Program-made: the position numbers and the translations under genes
Assembly (NCBI GenBank): GCA_003931895.1
Contig: RRZV01000032.1
Location: forward strand, 1 to 64,000
Source of the DNA: Mesohalobacter salilacus
Lineage (GTDB): Bacteria > Bacteroidota > Bacteroidia > Flavobacteriales > Flavobacteriaceae
Direction of reading: 5' to 3'
Length of the DNA stretch: 64,000 bases
In this document: one piece after another, positions 54,811 to 64,000 of the stretch
How the letters are laid out: each line of letters opens with the position of its first letter
Numbering within the stretch: the first letter of the stretch is position 1
Notes under the pieces: model-generated
Seen by the model: the letters and a program-made list of their open reading frames with translations, nothing else
Database searches by the model: none
Told to the model about the DNA's origin: nothing

Positions 54811-57261
54811 CTATAAAACTTTAGCATCTTTAACCTTTTGATTGGTAATGGCTATGTCTAAAACTTCAGACATATCTGAAACGTAATGGAATCGTAAACC
54901 TTTCAAGTATTCAGCTTTTATTTCTTCGATATCTCGTTTGTTCTCTTCACAAAGAATTATGTCTTTAATCTTAGCACGCTTGGCAGCCAAGATTTTCTCT
55001 TTAATCCCGCCTACTGGTAGCACCTTACCTCTTAGAGTAATTTCACCAGTCATGGCTAGTTTTTGTTTGACTTTCTTTTGTGTAAACAGCGAAACCAGGC
55101 TGGTTAACATAGTAACACCAGCACTAGGGCCATCTTTAGGTGTTGCTCCTTCTGGAACGTGAATGTGGACATTATATTTATCAAATATTTCTGAATTTAT
55201 ACCAAAGTTTTCAGCATGAGATTTGATATACTCCATGGCAATTGTTGCTGACTCTTTCATCACTTTACCAAGGTTTCCAGTAATATTGAGCTGACCTTTG
55301 CCTTTAGATACAGTAGATTCTATAAACAAGATGTCACCACCAACAGATGTCCATGCTAACCCTGTAACCACTCCAGCAACTTGGTTGTTTTCATAAACAT
55401 TAGCCTTGAGTTTTGGTGCGCCGAGAATTTCTATGATGTCGTTTTCCTTAAGTAAAGGTTTGTAGTCTTCTTCAAGTGCAATTTTTTTAGCAACACCTCT
55501 TACTACTTTAGCAATTTGCTTTTCTAAACCACGTACACCAGACTCTCTGGTATAACCTTCAATAATGCTTTGTATTTCATTCTTGTGCAGTTTAATATCA
55601 TTTTTCGTTAAGCCATGCTCTTTTATTTGTTTAGGAATAAGGTGCTTTTTGGCAATTTGAATTTTTTCTTCAACGGTATAACCTGTTACATTAATAATTT
55701 CCATTCTATCTCTTAATGCAGGTTGTATAGTTGATAAGTTATTAGCCGTAGCTATAAACATGACTTTAGATAAGTCATACCCTAATTCTAAAAAGTTATC
55801 GTAAAAGGAGTTATTTTGTTCAGGATCTAAAACTTCAAGTAGGGCAGAAGAAGGATCGCCTTGAAGACCGTGAGATAGTTTATCAATTTCATCTAACACA
55901 AAAACTGGATTTGAAGTACCAGCTTTTTTGATGTTTTGAATAATACGACCTGGCATTGCACCGATATAGGTTTTTCGGTGTCCTCTAATTTCAGCTTCAT
56001 CACGTAACCCACCTAAAGAAACTCTAACATATTCTCTTCCTATGGCTTCAGCTACCGATTTACCAAGTGAAGTTTTTCCGACACCTGGTGGACCATAAAG
56101 ACATAAAATAGGAGATTTCATGTCATTTCTAAGTTTTAATACAGCTAAATATTCGATTATTCTTCGTTTAACATCTTCTAACCCATAATGGTCACGATCG
56201 AGAACTTTTTGTGCTTTTTTAAGATCAAACTTATCTTGGCTAAAACTATCCCAAGGTAAATCCAAAAATAGCTCTAAATAGTTCCTCTGAATTGAATGTT
56301 CTGGCACTTGAGGATTCATACGTTGCAGCTTGGCCAATTCTTTTTTAAAGTGCTCACCAACGTCTTTAGACCATTTTTTTGATTTTGCCTTTTTACGCAT
56401 GTTTTCAATCTCATTTTCTTGAGATACACCGCCTAATTCCTCTTGGATGGTTTTCATTTGTTGGTGAAGAAAATATTCGCGTTGCTGTTGACTGATGTCA
56501 CTTTGCACACGTGATTGAATATCGTTTCTCAACTCAAGCTTTTGGTACTCTAAGTTCATATGTCTCAAAGTAGCCAGTGCACGTTCCTTGAGGTTTGAAA
56601 TTTCAAGTAGTTTTTGTTTTTCCTTAACCTCCAAACTCATATTTGATGAGATAAAGTTGATCAAGAAAGAAGAGCTTTCAATGTTCTTTACAGCAAAAGA
56701 AGCCTCAGAAGGAATATTAGGACTTTCTTTTATAATTCTTAAAGCCAGTGTTTTTATCTCTTCTATAATTGTTGAAAACTCTTCAGTCATCACATCCTTA
56801 AGATTTTCTGAAAATTCTGATACAGTACATCTTATGTAAGGATTATCAGTAATAGCTTGCTCTGCTCTAAATCGTTTTTTACCCTGAATAATTACTGTGG
56901 TATTACCATCGGGCATTTTAAGCACTCTTAGAATTTTAGCTACAACACCAATTTTGTTAATGCCTTCAAAACCTGGATCTTCATCGTCTTCGTTGATTTG
57001 AGAAACAACTCCAATAACTTTATTAGAATTATTGGCATCGTTAATGAGTTTGATGGATTTGTCTCTTCCTGCAGTAATAGGTATTACAACCCCTGGAAAT
57101 AACACTGTGTTTTTTAAAGGTAAAACCGAAAGATCATCAGGTAAAGTTTCTGAATTGATTTCTTCTTCATCTTCAGTGGTCATCAATGGAATTAATTCTG
57201 CATCCTCATCAAATTCTTGAGATGACAAATTGTCAAGGTTAAATATTTTTGATCTACTCAT
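54811..57261 (-). CDS. lon: ATP-dependent protease Lon
   Basis: 816-aa AAA+ serine protease that degrades damaged and regulatory proteins. The N-terminal LON domain (about 40-235, [19 protein letters not shown]) is preceded by an acidic extension. The AAA+ module has Walker [13 protein letters not shown] (about 389-400) and [11 protein letters not shown]. The protease domain carries the Ser713/Lys756 dyad in KDGPSAGV and GGIKEK. Single gene on the minus strand, convergent with the ABC operon; a 154-bp gap to mfd lies upstream. Confidence 0.97.
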   Translation of the reverse strand: MSRSKIFNLDNLSSQEFDEDAELIPLMTTEDEEEINSETLPDDLSVLPLKNTVLFPGVVIPITAGRDKSIKLINDANNSNKVIGVVSQINEDDEDPGFEGINKIGVVAKILRVLKMPDGNTTVIIQGKKRFRAEQAITDNPYIRCTVSEFSENLKDVMTEEFSTIIEEIKTLALRIIKESPNIPSEASFAVKNIESSSFLINFISSNMSLEVKEKQKLLEISNLKERALATLRHMNLEYQKLELRNDIQSRVQSDISQQQREYFLHQQMKTIQEELGGVSQENEIENMRKKAKSKKWSKDVGEHFKKELAKLQRMNPQVPEHSIQRNYLELFLDLPWDSFSQDKFDLKKAQKVLDRDHYGLEDVKRRIIEYLAVLKLRNDMKSPILCLYGPPGVGKTSLGKSVAEAIGREYVRVSLGGLRDEAEIRGHRKTYIGAMPGRIIQNIKKAGTSNPVFVLDEIDKLSHGLQGDPSSALLEVLDPEQNNSFYDNFLELGYDLSKVMFIATANNLSTIQPALRDRMEIINVTGYTVEEKIQIAKKHLIPKQIKEHGLTKNDIKLHKNEIQSIIEGYTRESGVRGLEKQIAKVVRGVAKKIALEEDYKPLLKENDIIEILGAPKLKANVYENNQVAGVVTGLAWTSVGGDILFIESTVSKGKGQLNITGNLGKVMKESATIAMEYIKSHAENFGINSEIFDKYNVHIHVPEGATPKDGPSAGVTMLTSLVSLFTQKKVKQKLAMTGEITLRGKVLPVGGIKEKILAAKRAKIKDIILCEENKRDIEEIKAEYLKGLRFHYVSDMSEVLDIAITNQKVKDAKVL

Positions 57262-57415
57262 AGTTTAATTTTAGTCATGATGTCACATCAAACTGCTTAA
57301 AAACCATCACTAATCTTGTTTTCTTTAGCTTGATGTGCTTTTCTTAATTGAATACTTATGTAATCCAATTCTTATGCCAAAAGACTATTGGTTTAGAATT
57401 AAACCTAAAGTCAAT

Positions 57416-60400
57416 CTAGGCTAATGTATTGATTTTGGCTAAGGCTTGGTTGATGGAGCTTGCTTCCCCAAACTTTAAAATCAACCTTAAACCATTTCTT
57501 GTTTTCTTTTCTTTTAATTCAAATTGACTCGGCTGTTGTTGAACTTTAGTCAATATAGTTTTGAATGTTTCGCTTTGATAAAACCTTGACTCTTGATTAG
57601 CTACAAAATAACCAAGCAATTGATTTTGTTTTAAGATTAGTTTTTCGAGTCCAAGTTTTGATGCAATCCATTTTAATTTTATACTATCAAGCAAGTCTAT
57701 AGCTTGAAGTGGCAAATCTCCAAACCTATCTAATAATTCGGCACGAAATACTTCGAGTTCTTTTTCATTTTTTAAATCGTTGAGCTTGGTATAGAGGTTA
57801 AGCCGTTCAGTTATGTTATTGATGTAATCATCAGGGAAAAGTGTTTCAAAATCTGTATCTATTTGAACGTCTTTTACAAAGTTTTTTTCTGTGTTGCCTG
57901 AAGGCTTATCTTTATAAAGGTTTGAAAATTCTTTTTCTTTAAGCTCTTCAATAGCTTCATTGAGTATTTTTTGATAAGTATCAAAGCCTATTTCATTTAT
58001 AAAACCACTTTGTTCACCACCTAATAAATCGCCAGCACCCCTTATTTCAAGATCTTTCATGGCAATTTTTATTCCGCTGCCAAGATCAGAAAACTGCTCT
58101 AAGGCTGTGATACGTTTTCGGGCATCTGGTGTCATGTGAATCAATGCGGGTGTGATAAGGTAACAAAATGCTTTTTTATTACTTCGCCCAACCCGTCCTC
58201 GCATCTGGTGAAGATCTGAAATGCCAAAATAATTAGCATTGTTAATAATGATGGTGTTAGCATTAGTAATATCAAGTCCGCTTTCAATTATAGTTGTGGA
58301 AACCAAAACATCAAATTTGTTATTCATAAAGTCTAACATCAAACTTTCTAATTTTTTACCATCCATTTGACCATGACCGATACCGATTCTAGCATCTGGC
58401 ACTAAGCGTTGAAGCAAGCCTGCCACTTCTTTGATGTTTTCTATTCTGTTATTGATAAAAAAGACCTGACCGCCACGCTGTATTTCGTAGCTTATAGCAT
58501 CTCTAATGAGTTCTTCAGAAAAACGAATAACGTGGGTTTCAATTGGGTAACGATTTGGTGGTGGTGTACTAATGGTCGATAAATCTCTTGCTGCCATCAA
58601 ACTAAACTGAAGCGTTCGGGGTATTGGCGTTGCCGTTAAGGTAAGCGTATCAACATTTGTTTTAATTGTTTTGAGTTTATCTTTAACGGAGACACCAAAC
58701 TTTTGTTCTTCATCTATTACGAGCAAACCTAAATCTTTAAAGTGTTCAGCTTTATTGACTAACTGATGGGTTCCAATAATAATATCTAACTGACCGTTTT
58801 TTAGAGCCTCTAAGGTTTCTCTTTTCTCTTTAGCAGTTTTAAACCTATTGATATAGTCGATAGTTACTGGAAAATCTTTTAAACGTTCAGAAAAGGTTTT
58901 GTGGTGCTGAAAAGCTAATATCGTTGTTGGCACTAAAACCGCTACCTGTTTTCCATTATCAACTGCTTTAAAGGCGGCTCTGATCGCCACTTCAGTTTTG
59001 CCAAAACCAACATCACCACAGACCAATCTATCCATAGGTTGTTCGCTCTCCATATCTTTTTTGACCGCTTCTGTCGCTGTACTCTGATCTGGTGTGTCTT
59101 CATAAATAAAAGAAGCTTCTAATTCGTGTTGTAAATAAGTGTCTGGTCCAAACTGAAACCCTTTTTTTAGCTTTCGCTTAGCGTAAAGTTTTATCAGATC
59201 AAACGCAATTTTTTTGACTCTAGTTTTTGTTTTTTGCTTTAGGTTTTTCCAGGCCTTACTTCCTAATTTATAAATTTTTGGAGGCTGGCTGTCTTTACCA
59301 TTGTATTTAGAAATTTTGTGCAAAGCATGGATACTCAGATACAACACGTCACCTTCGCCATATACCAGTTTAATGGCTTCCTGGGTGTTGCCATCAACAT
59401 CTATTTTTTGTAAACCTCCAAATTTTCCAATACCGTGATCGATGTGAGTCACAAAATCACCGCGCTCAAGTTGGGTCAATTCTTTAAGCGTTATGGCTTG
59501 TTGTTTAGAAAACTTATTTTTGAGTTTAAATTTATGATACCGCTCAAAAATTTGATGATCGGTATAACAAACCAATTTACTTTTATGATCTATAAATCCT
59601 TCATGCAGGCCTAAAACTAGAGTCTGATAGTTTTTAAACTGCATGTCTTCAAAAATGTCATGAAAACGTTGGGCTTGTTGTTGATTAAGACAGCATATTA
59701 AATTGGTATATTCTGCTTTGTGGTGTTGATTTAAGTCTTCGATCAGAAGATCAAACTTTTTATTGAAAGCGGGTTGAGGCTCTATATTGCATTCAAAAAT
59801 ATAATTTTCAGGGGCTTTTAAAAAATTTTGCCGATCAAACTGAATACAATTATACTTACTTAGTTGATTTCCGATGCTTTCACCATCACAAAACAAGTCT
59901 TCTGGTGAAGAATATTTTACATTTTTTGATAGATTTTCAAAATTTGACTTTGCTTTTTTAAACAAACTATCTAGGTCTGCTTTGAGTAATTCTGTGTTTT
60001 CAAGTAATAGCAAACTTTGGTTCTTGATATACTCTAAAAACCCTTGTCGCTTTTCCTGTACATGTTTGTTTTCTACATTCGGCATAATTGAAGCCTGTCG
60101 AAGGGTTTCGGTAGAGAGCTGAGTTTCAATATCAAAACATCTTATGCTTTCTACTTCATCATCAAAAAATTCGATTCGATAAGGTTCTTCATGACTATAT
60201 GAGTAAATGTCTACAATACCACCTCTAACTGAAAATTCACCGGGTTCTGTAACAAAATCTACTCGTTTAAATTCATACTCAAAAAGGGTTTCGTTAATAA
60301 ATTCAATATCAAGTTTGTCAGCTTTTGAAATTTTTAAAGTATTGCGGTCTAGTTCACTTTTTGTTACTACCTTTTCAAATAAAGCCTGTGGATAAGTAAC

Positions 60401-60766
60401 AATAATTACAGGCTTTTTTCTCGAGTTTAATCGATTTAAAACTTCTGCTCTAAGCAAGACATTGGCATTGTCTGTTTCTTCTATTTCATATGGACGACGA
60501 TAACTTCCCGGATAAAACAAGACGTGTTCTTTGCCTAAAAAATCTTCTAATTCGTTAAGATGATAAGCTGCAGTTTCCTTGTCTTTTAAAATAAAAATAA
60601 AAGGGCGTTTACTCTGTTTAAAGAGTTGAACGGTGTAAAGTGTTTTTGAAGATCCAACAAGATTTTTAACATGGAAACTTTTGACTTTATTGTCATCAAT
60701 TTTAGTCAATAAGGGTTGAACCGAATTGGCTTTTGAAAATAAACTTAAGAGTTCAGACTTATTCAT
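57416..60766 (-). CDS. mfd: Transcription-repair coupling factor Mfd
   Basis: 1116 aa. It removes stalled RNA polymerase and recruits UvrA. The UvrB-homology N-terminus has GSSKTLYTVQLF and YPGSYRRPYE. The CarD-like RNAP-binding domain is at about 435-500 (LERGDFVTHIDHGIGKFGGL). The translocase has Walker A CGDVGFGKTEVAI (about 581-593), DEEQ in LVIDEEQKFGV, TATPIPRTLQ and QMRGRVGRS. C-terminal TRCF domain at about 970-1070. A TATTTTTG promoter lies 17 nt upstream. Confidence 0.97.
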   Translation of the reverse strand: MNKSELLSLFSKANSVQPLLTKIDDNKVKSFHVKNLVGSSKTLYTVQLFKQSKRPFIFILKDKETAAYHLNELEDFLGKEHVLFYPGSYRRPYEIEETDNANVLLRAEVLNRLNSRKKPVIIVTYPQALFEKVVTKSELDRNTLKISKADKLDIEFINETLFEYEFKRVDFVTEPGEFSVRGGIVDIYSYSHEEPYRIEFFDDEVESIRCFDIETQLSTETLRQASIMPNVENKHVQEKRQGFLEYIKNQSLLLLENTELLKADLDSLFKKAKSNFENLSKNVKYSSPEDLFCDGESIGNQLSKYNCIQFDRQNFLKAPENYIFECNIEPQPAFNKKFDLLIEDLNQHHKAEYTNLICCLNQQQAQRFHDIFEDMQFKNYQTLVLGLHEGFIDHKSKLVCYTDHQIFERYHKFKLKNKFSKQQAITLKELTQLERGDFVTHIDHGIGKFGGLQKIDVDGNTQEAIKLVYGEGDVLYLSIHALHKISKYNGKDSQPPKIYKLGSKAWKNLKQKTKTRVKKIAFDLIKLYAKRKLKKGFQFGPDTYLQHELEASFIYEDTPDQSTATEAVKKDMESEQPMDRLVCGDVGFGKTEVAIRAAFKAVDNGKQVAVLVPTTILAFQHHKTFSERLKDFPVTIDYINRFKTAKEKRETLEALKNGQLDIIIGTHQLVNKAEHFKDLGLLVIDEEQKFGVSVKDKLKTIKTNVDTLTLTATPIPRTLQFSLMAARDLSTISTPPPNRYPIETHVIRFSEELIRDAISYEIQRGGQVFFINNRIENIKEVAGLLQRLVPDARIGIGHGQMDGKKLESLMLDFMNNKFDVLVSTTIIESGLDITNANTIIINNANYFGISDLHQMRGRVGRSNKKAFCYLITPALIHMTPDARKRITALEQFSDLGSGIKIAMKDLEIRGAGDLLGGEQSGFINEIGFDTYQKILNEAIEELKEKEFSNLYKDKPSGNTEKNFVKDVQIDTDFETLFPDDYINNITERLNLYTKLNDLKNEKELEVFRAELLDRFGDLPLQAIDLLDSIKLKWIASKLGLEKLILKQNQLLGYFVANQESRFYQSETFKTILTKVQQQPSQFELKEKKTRNGLRLILKFGEASSINQALAKINTLA

Positions 60767-60783
60767 ACAAGCAAATAGGATGG

Positions 60784-60791
60784 CAAAAATA
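60784..60791 (-). promoter_or_regulatory. TAnnTTTG promoter of mfd
   Basis: Minus strand TATTTTTG, 17 nt upstream of the mfd ATG. Confidence 0.5.
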
Positions 60792-60885
60792 AATTATAAT
60801 TCTAGAAATCTAATGCTTGAAAGTATTTATTAAAATTTATATAAGAAATGATAATATAAAATCATTTAAAAACCCTATCAAGATA

Positions 60886-62130
60886 CTATTTTGAAGGCCT
60901 TAATTTTAAATTCTTCACCCGCTGAAGCAAACTGGGATGTGAATAATGCACCTTTACATATAAAGGGTGAGGCGTTAAATTACTTAAACTTTTTTGAGAT
61001 AACTTTTTAAGGGAACTGATAAGATATTTACCTGCATAAGTATTTTTAGCAAAATTGTCGGCTTGGTATTCAAATTTTCTTGATAAAATATTCATCAGAA
61101 AACCTGTGAGTGTTGAAATAGGCGAGTAGAGTAATCCAAAGGCAATAAGTCCTATATGAAAACCTTGTTGTTCTACACCTAGCGCCTGATAGAGTAGAGG
61201 ATTGCCAACCATAAGTGAAAGCAACCATAAAGTTAGACCAGTACTGATAATAGAAAGCGTGAGATTATAAACAATATGTTTGTGTTTGTAATGTCCAACT
61301 TCATGAGCTAAAACCGCAACAATCTCTTCGTCGTCTAAATCTTTAATTAAAGTGTCATAAAGTGTGATACGTTTTTGAGAGCCAAAGCCTGAAAAATAAG
61401 CATTAGCTTTTGTGCTGCGTTTTGAGCCATCAATCACATAAATATTATCAAGTTTAAATCCAACTTTGTTAGCATAAGCTTCTATTTTTTCTCTTAGGCT
61501 TCCATCTTCAAGTGGTGTTTGTTTATTAAATAGCGGTACAATGAGTTTAGCATAAAACATATTGATAAACAAACTAAATACGCTGATGAGGATCCAAGCG
61601 TAAATCCAAAAAGTGTTTGGAAATTGCAAATAAAACCAAATAATAAGACTCAGCAAAGCACCGCCAATGAGTGCACCTAACAGCCAACCTTTTAATTTGT
61701 CAAGCCAGAAGATTTTTGGTGTCATTTTATTAAAACCATACTTTTCTTCAATCACAAAAGTAGAATAGTAACTGAAAGGGGTTGAAATAATATCACTGGC
61801 CAACATCAGGATACCGAAAAAAATCAAAGCAATTGTAATCGGGTGACTTGCCCAGTCTCTTGCAATATCATCAACAAATGCAAAACCATCTAAAAACAAA
61901 AAAACCAATATTCCAACAAATGATACCCAATCGCTGATCAAGCTTAATTTGTTTTTATCGGTTTTATAATTTTGAGATTTTTGATATTCATCATCGTCAT
62001 ACACATCACTGAGTTCATCTGGAATAGGGTCGTTAAAGTGTTTAGTGTTGAGGTAGTCTAAAACCTGATCAAAAATAAAGCTGACAATCACTATGCCTAT
62101 GATTATATAAAACAGCAACTGTGCAGACAT
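60886..62130 (-). CDS. M48 family metallopeptidase (Ste24-like)
   Basis: 414-aa membrane zinc protease. Six or seven hydrophobic helices surround the active site HEVGH (276-280) and a third ligand in RKFEYQADNFA (about 350-360). The architecture and length match CAAX prenyl protease 1 (Ste24) homologues. In bacteria it probably cleaves misfolded or membrane proteins rather than prenylated ones. Third gene of an operon after the TPR protein and ribH, 3 nt after ribH. Confidence 0.92.
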   Translation of the reverse strand: MSAQLLFYIIIGIVIVSFIFDQVLDYLNTKHFNDPIPDELSDVYDDDEYQKSQNYKTDKNKLSLISDWVSFVGILVFLFLDGFAFVDDIARDWASHPITIALIFFGILMLASDIISTPFSYYSTFVIEEKYGFNKMTPKIFWLDKLKGWLLGALIGGALLSLIIWFYLQFPNTFWIYAWILISVFSLFINMFYAKLIVPLFNKQTPLEDGSLREKIEAYANKVGFKLDNIYVIDGSKRSTKANAYFSGFGSQKRITLYDTLIKDLDDEEIVAVLAHEVGHYKHKHIVYNLTLSIISTGLTLWLLSLMVGNPLLYQALGVEQQGFHIGLIAFGLLYSPISTLTGFLMNILSRKFEYQADNFAKNTYAGKYLISSLKKLSQKSLSNLTPHPLYVKVHYSHPSLLQRVKNLKLRPSK

Positions 62131-62133
62131 ATT

Positions 62134-62640
62134 TTAAGGTTTGTAAAATTTAGCGTCTTGTCTTAACTGAGCCATTTTAATAGCTGCAATGGCAGCTTCT
62201 GTGCCTTTGTTGCCGTGCTTGCCACCAGAACGATCAATAGATTGTTGTTTATTTTGGTCAGTTAAAACGCAAAAAATCACAGGAATATCAAGGTTAATAT
62301 TGAGTTGAGCCACACCGTTTGAAACACCTTGACAAACAAAATCAAAATGTTTGGTTTCGCCTTCTATAACAGAGCCAACCACGATAATGACATCAAGCAT
62401 ATCAAAGCTTTCTGCCATTTTTTTGGCCCCGTAAATCAATTCAAAACTTCCAGGAACATTCCAGCGTACAATATTTTCTTTTACAGTTCCGTGAGCCATG
62501 AAAGCATCAAACGCGCCTTGAAAAAGGTTTTGGGTGATGTCTGCATTCCATTCAGAAACCACTATACCAAACTTGAAAGTTTTGGCGTTTGGAACGCTAT
62601 CTGCATCGTATTCTGATAGATTGTTTCCCGCAGTGGCCAT
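62134..62640 (-). CDS. ribH: 6,7-dimethyl-8-ribityllumazine synthase
   Basis: 168 aa, within the usual 150-170. It condenses 5-amino-6-ribitylaminouracil with dihydroxybutanone phosphate in the riboflavin pathway. It has VSEWNADITQNLFQGA (about 28-43), the substrate loop VPGSFELIYGAKKMAE (about 64-79), GSVIEGETKHFDFV (about 88-101), and the C-terminal KGTEAAIAAIKMA. Its product is also the antenna of FeS-type photolyases, one of which is encoded at 21190-22725. Gene spacing of 3 nt on each side indicates an operon. Confidence 0.96.
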   Translation of the reverse strand: MATAGNNLSEYDADSVPNAKTFKFGIVVSEWNADITQNLFQGAFDAFMAHGTVKENIVRWNVPGSFELIYGAKKMAESFDMLDVIIVVGSVIEGETKHFDFVCQGVSNGVAQLNINLDIPVIFCVLTDQNKQQSIDRSGGKHGNKGTEAAIAAIKMAQLRQDAKFYKP

Positions 62641-62643
62641 AAC

Positions 62644-63420
62644 TTAAGATTTCATGGCTTGGGCTTTACCTAAGTAAGGCGCCAATTTTTTGGCTTCTTC
62701 TGAATCGGGGTATTTCTCTTCGATAGTTTTTAAATATTCTACAGCTTTATCTGCTTTTTCAAGTTGAATCGCCGTAAGCGCAGCTTTAAACAAATATTTC
62801 GGTGTTGTATAATTATTATCTCTGCGATTTGCTGCTTTTTCAAAATAACCTAAGGCATCTTCAGGTTGTTCAAGTTGAAGAAATGCATCACCAATTGCAC
62901 CAATAGCAAAAGTGGCGATAATTTCATCATCAGCGCTAAAGTTTTCAAGATATTCTATCGCTTTTTGATATTCACCGATATTTAGGTAAGAAATACCAGC
63001 ATAATAATTGGCTAAATCCCCAGCTTTAGTTGAACTGTATTCTTGCGCAATATCAACAAAGCCAAACTTACCTTGTGCTCCGTTTATGGCTATACTAAAT
63101 AAAGAATCTCGTTCTTGTGAGGTTGTGGCTTCCAGAGCGGAGTCAAAATAAATTTGAGATTGATTTAATTCATTTGAAGCTTCTTCTTGTTGAGGTTGAA
63201 TGATAAATTTATTATAACCTAAGTATCCAAGTACAACAATAATAATTAGGACAATTACACCAACAATAATGTTTTGATATTTAGAAACAAACTGCTCGGT
63301 TTTTGAAGCCTTTTCATCTAATGTGTTAAAGACCTCTGCAGTTGTTGATTCCTCTTCAACCTTATCTTGTTTTTCCTTCTTAGTTTTGGGTTTACCACCG
63401 CGTTTCTGATATGTAGCCAT
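62644..63420 (-). CDS. Membrane-anchored tetratricopeptide repeat protein (YfgM-like)
   Basis: 258 aa. A basic, charged N-terminus (about 1-45) is followed by a single helix (about 48-72, IIVGVIVLIIIVVLGYLGY), which puts the TPR region outside the cytoplasm. At least three TPR units (about 120-250) are visible, such as NYYAGISYLNIGEYQKAIEYLENF and AIGDAFLQLEQPEDALGYFEKAA. It resembles YfgM, which works with periplasmic chaperones at the Sec translocon. First gene of the operon with ribH and the M48 protease. Confidence 0.83.
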   Translation of the reverse strand: MATYQKRGGKPKTKKEKQDKVEEESTTAEVFNTLDEKASKTEQFVSKYQNIIVGVIVLIIIVVLGYLGYNKFIIQPQQEEASNELNQSQIYFDSALEATTSQERDSLFSIAINGAQGKFGFVDIAQEYSSTKAGDLANYYAGISYLNIGEYQKAIEYLENFSADDEIIATFAIGAIGDAFLQLEQPEDALGYFEKAANRRDNNYTTPKYLFKAALTAIQLEKADKAVEYLKTIEEKYPDSEEAKKLAPYLGKAQAMKS

Positions 63421-63441
63421 TTCTTAATTTTATTCGAGTTG

Positions 63442-63449
63442 CAAAAGTA
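63442..63449 (-). promoter_or_regulatory. TAnnTTTG promoter of the TPR-ribH-M48 operon
   Basis: Minus strand TACTTTTG, 21 nt upstream of the ATG at 63420; divergent from recF. Confidence 0.5.
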
Positions 63450-63552
63450 TAATTTTTATTGATAACCTTAGCCTAATTTTTCAAAATTTGAAATCTCAAT
63501 TGAAATTGAATGTGTAATTTTGAATAAATTATTTTAAATACTAAGGCTTTCT

Positions 63553-64000
63553 ATGATTTTAAAATCTTTGTCTTTACTGCACTACAAAAACTTTGATGCT
63601 TTTGAATATAAATTTGATTCCAAAATTAATTGCATTGTTGGCGAAAACGGAAAAGGCAAAACTAATATTTTAGATAGCATTTATCATTTGGCTTATACCA
63701 AGAGTTATTTTAATCCGATTACGAGTCAAAATATACAACACGGCCAAGACTTTTTTGTTGTTGATGGTCAGTTTGAACGTCAATCTAAAACTGAAAACAT
63801 CATTGTGTCTTTTAAAAAAGGACAAAAAAAAATTGTAAAACGCAATGCCAAAGCTTATGACAAATTGAGTGAGCATGTTGGTTTTATTCCTGTAGTTATC
63901 ATTTCGCCGACCGACAGAGATTTGATTTTAGAGGGCAGCGATGTACGCCGAAAATTTATGGACAGCGTGATTTCTCAAGTTGACAAAAAGTACTTGAACA
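63553..64000 (+). CDS. recF: DNA replication and repair protein RecF (partial, runs off the window)
   Basis: First 149 codons of recF, read from the sequence from the ATG at 63553 ([14 protein letters not shown]). The SMC-like ATPase head has Walker [19 protein letters not shown] (about 35-52), and the following segment has [25 protein letters not shown], typical of RecF. The gene continues past 64000. RecF loads RecA at gaps and is usually about 360 aa. Its neighbour is the divergent TPR-ribH operon. Confidence 0.93.
   Translation, partial: MILKSLSLLHYKNFDAFEYKFDSKINCIVGENGKGKTNILDSIYHLAYTKSYFNPITSQNIQHGQDFFVVDGQFERQSKTENIIVSFKKGQKKIVKRNAKAYDKLSEHVGFIPVVIISPTDRDLILEGSDVRRKFMDSVISQVDKKYLN

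Noticed and set aside
63670-63876. Minus-strand open frame inside recF
   Set aside because: It lies fully within the clearly recognisable recF reading frame on the plus strand.

Overview
The window is a low-GC stretch of about 64 kb from the chromosome of a member of the Bacteroidota, most likely a marine or cold-adapted Flavobacteriaceae. The signs are a secreted subtilase with a type IX secretion C-terminal sorting domain, long Bacteroidota-type NusB, split transketolase, the promoter element TAnnTTTG placed just upstream of many starts, almost no Shine-Dalgarno sequences, and two photolyase/cryptochrome genes. Nearly everything is housekeeping. I saw no tRNA, rRNA 16S/23S/5S, CRISPR array, insertion sequence or prophage. 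The only classical RNA gene is rnpB (about 15288-15597, minus strand).

Region by region: 1-3.7 kb holds a two-component system (LuxR-type response regulator and lipidated TPR histidine kinase) flanked by two tandem small-RNA-like units and a small acidic lipoprotein gene. 3.8-10.6 kb: M1 peptidase, the nusB-DUF1573-yajC operon, a lipoprotein, and an aminotransferase-murB pair. 10.6-18.3 kb: aspartyl protease-PDZ protein, DUF1573 protein, valS, rnpB with a small membrane-protein gene, fumC and a glycerophosphodiesterase. 18.3-25.3 kb: AsmA-like protein, then a photobiology cluster (FeS-type photolyase, DUF2452, Cry-DASH, DUF2256, flavin reductase). 25.4-34.4 kb: split transketolase, tgt-lptG, accA, dnaB and a secreted protein. 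34.4-42.9 kb: the kdsD-tatC-AhpD-membrane protein-lptB operon, recQ, pRiA4b ORF-3-like protein, ctaA and dnaN. 43-54.7 kb: T9SS subtilase, priA, a secreted protein, an AraC regulator and an ABC exporter whose permease is fused to an M1 peptidase. 54.8-64 kb: lon, mfd, a TPR-ribH-M48 operon and the start of recF, which runs off the window.

The most interesting signal is in the first 3.6 kb. Three minus-strand promoters (two small-RNA units and the acidic lipoprotein) share the same upstream architecture: TTTAACA/TTTAACA-like, 4 nt, a 16-nt palindrome GTGAGGTWAAACCTYA, exactly 22 nt, then TAnnTTTG. None has an obvious -33 TTG box, which is what one expects if an activator binds near -41. The LuxR-type response regulator lies between them and is the natural candidate. 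The two RNA units have no ATG, start directly in a stem, end in a stem followed by a U-rich tract, and show C-rich (ACACCCC) apical loops. A third hairpin downstream of unit B also has an ACACCCC loop, and its CCCCTAG is the exact complement of CTAGGGG beside the response-regulator start codon. I interpret this as a compact, apparently undescribed two-component/small-RNA regulon. The sequence architecture is directly seen; the regulation is inferred.
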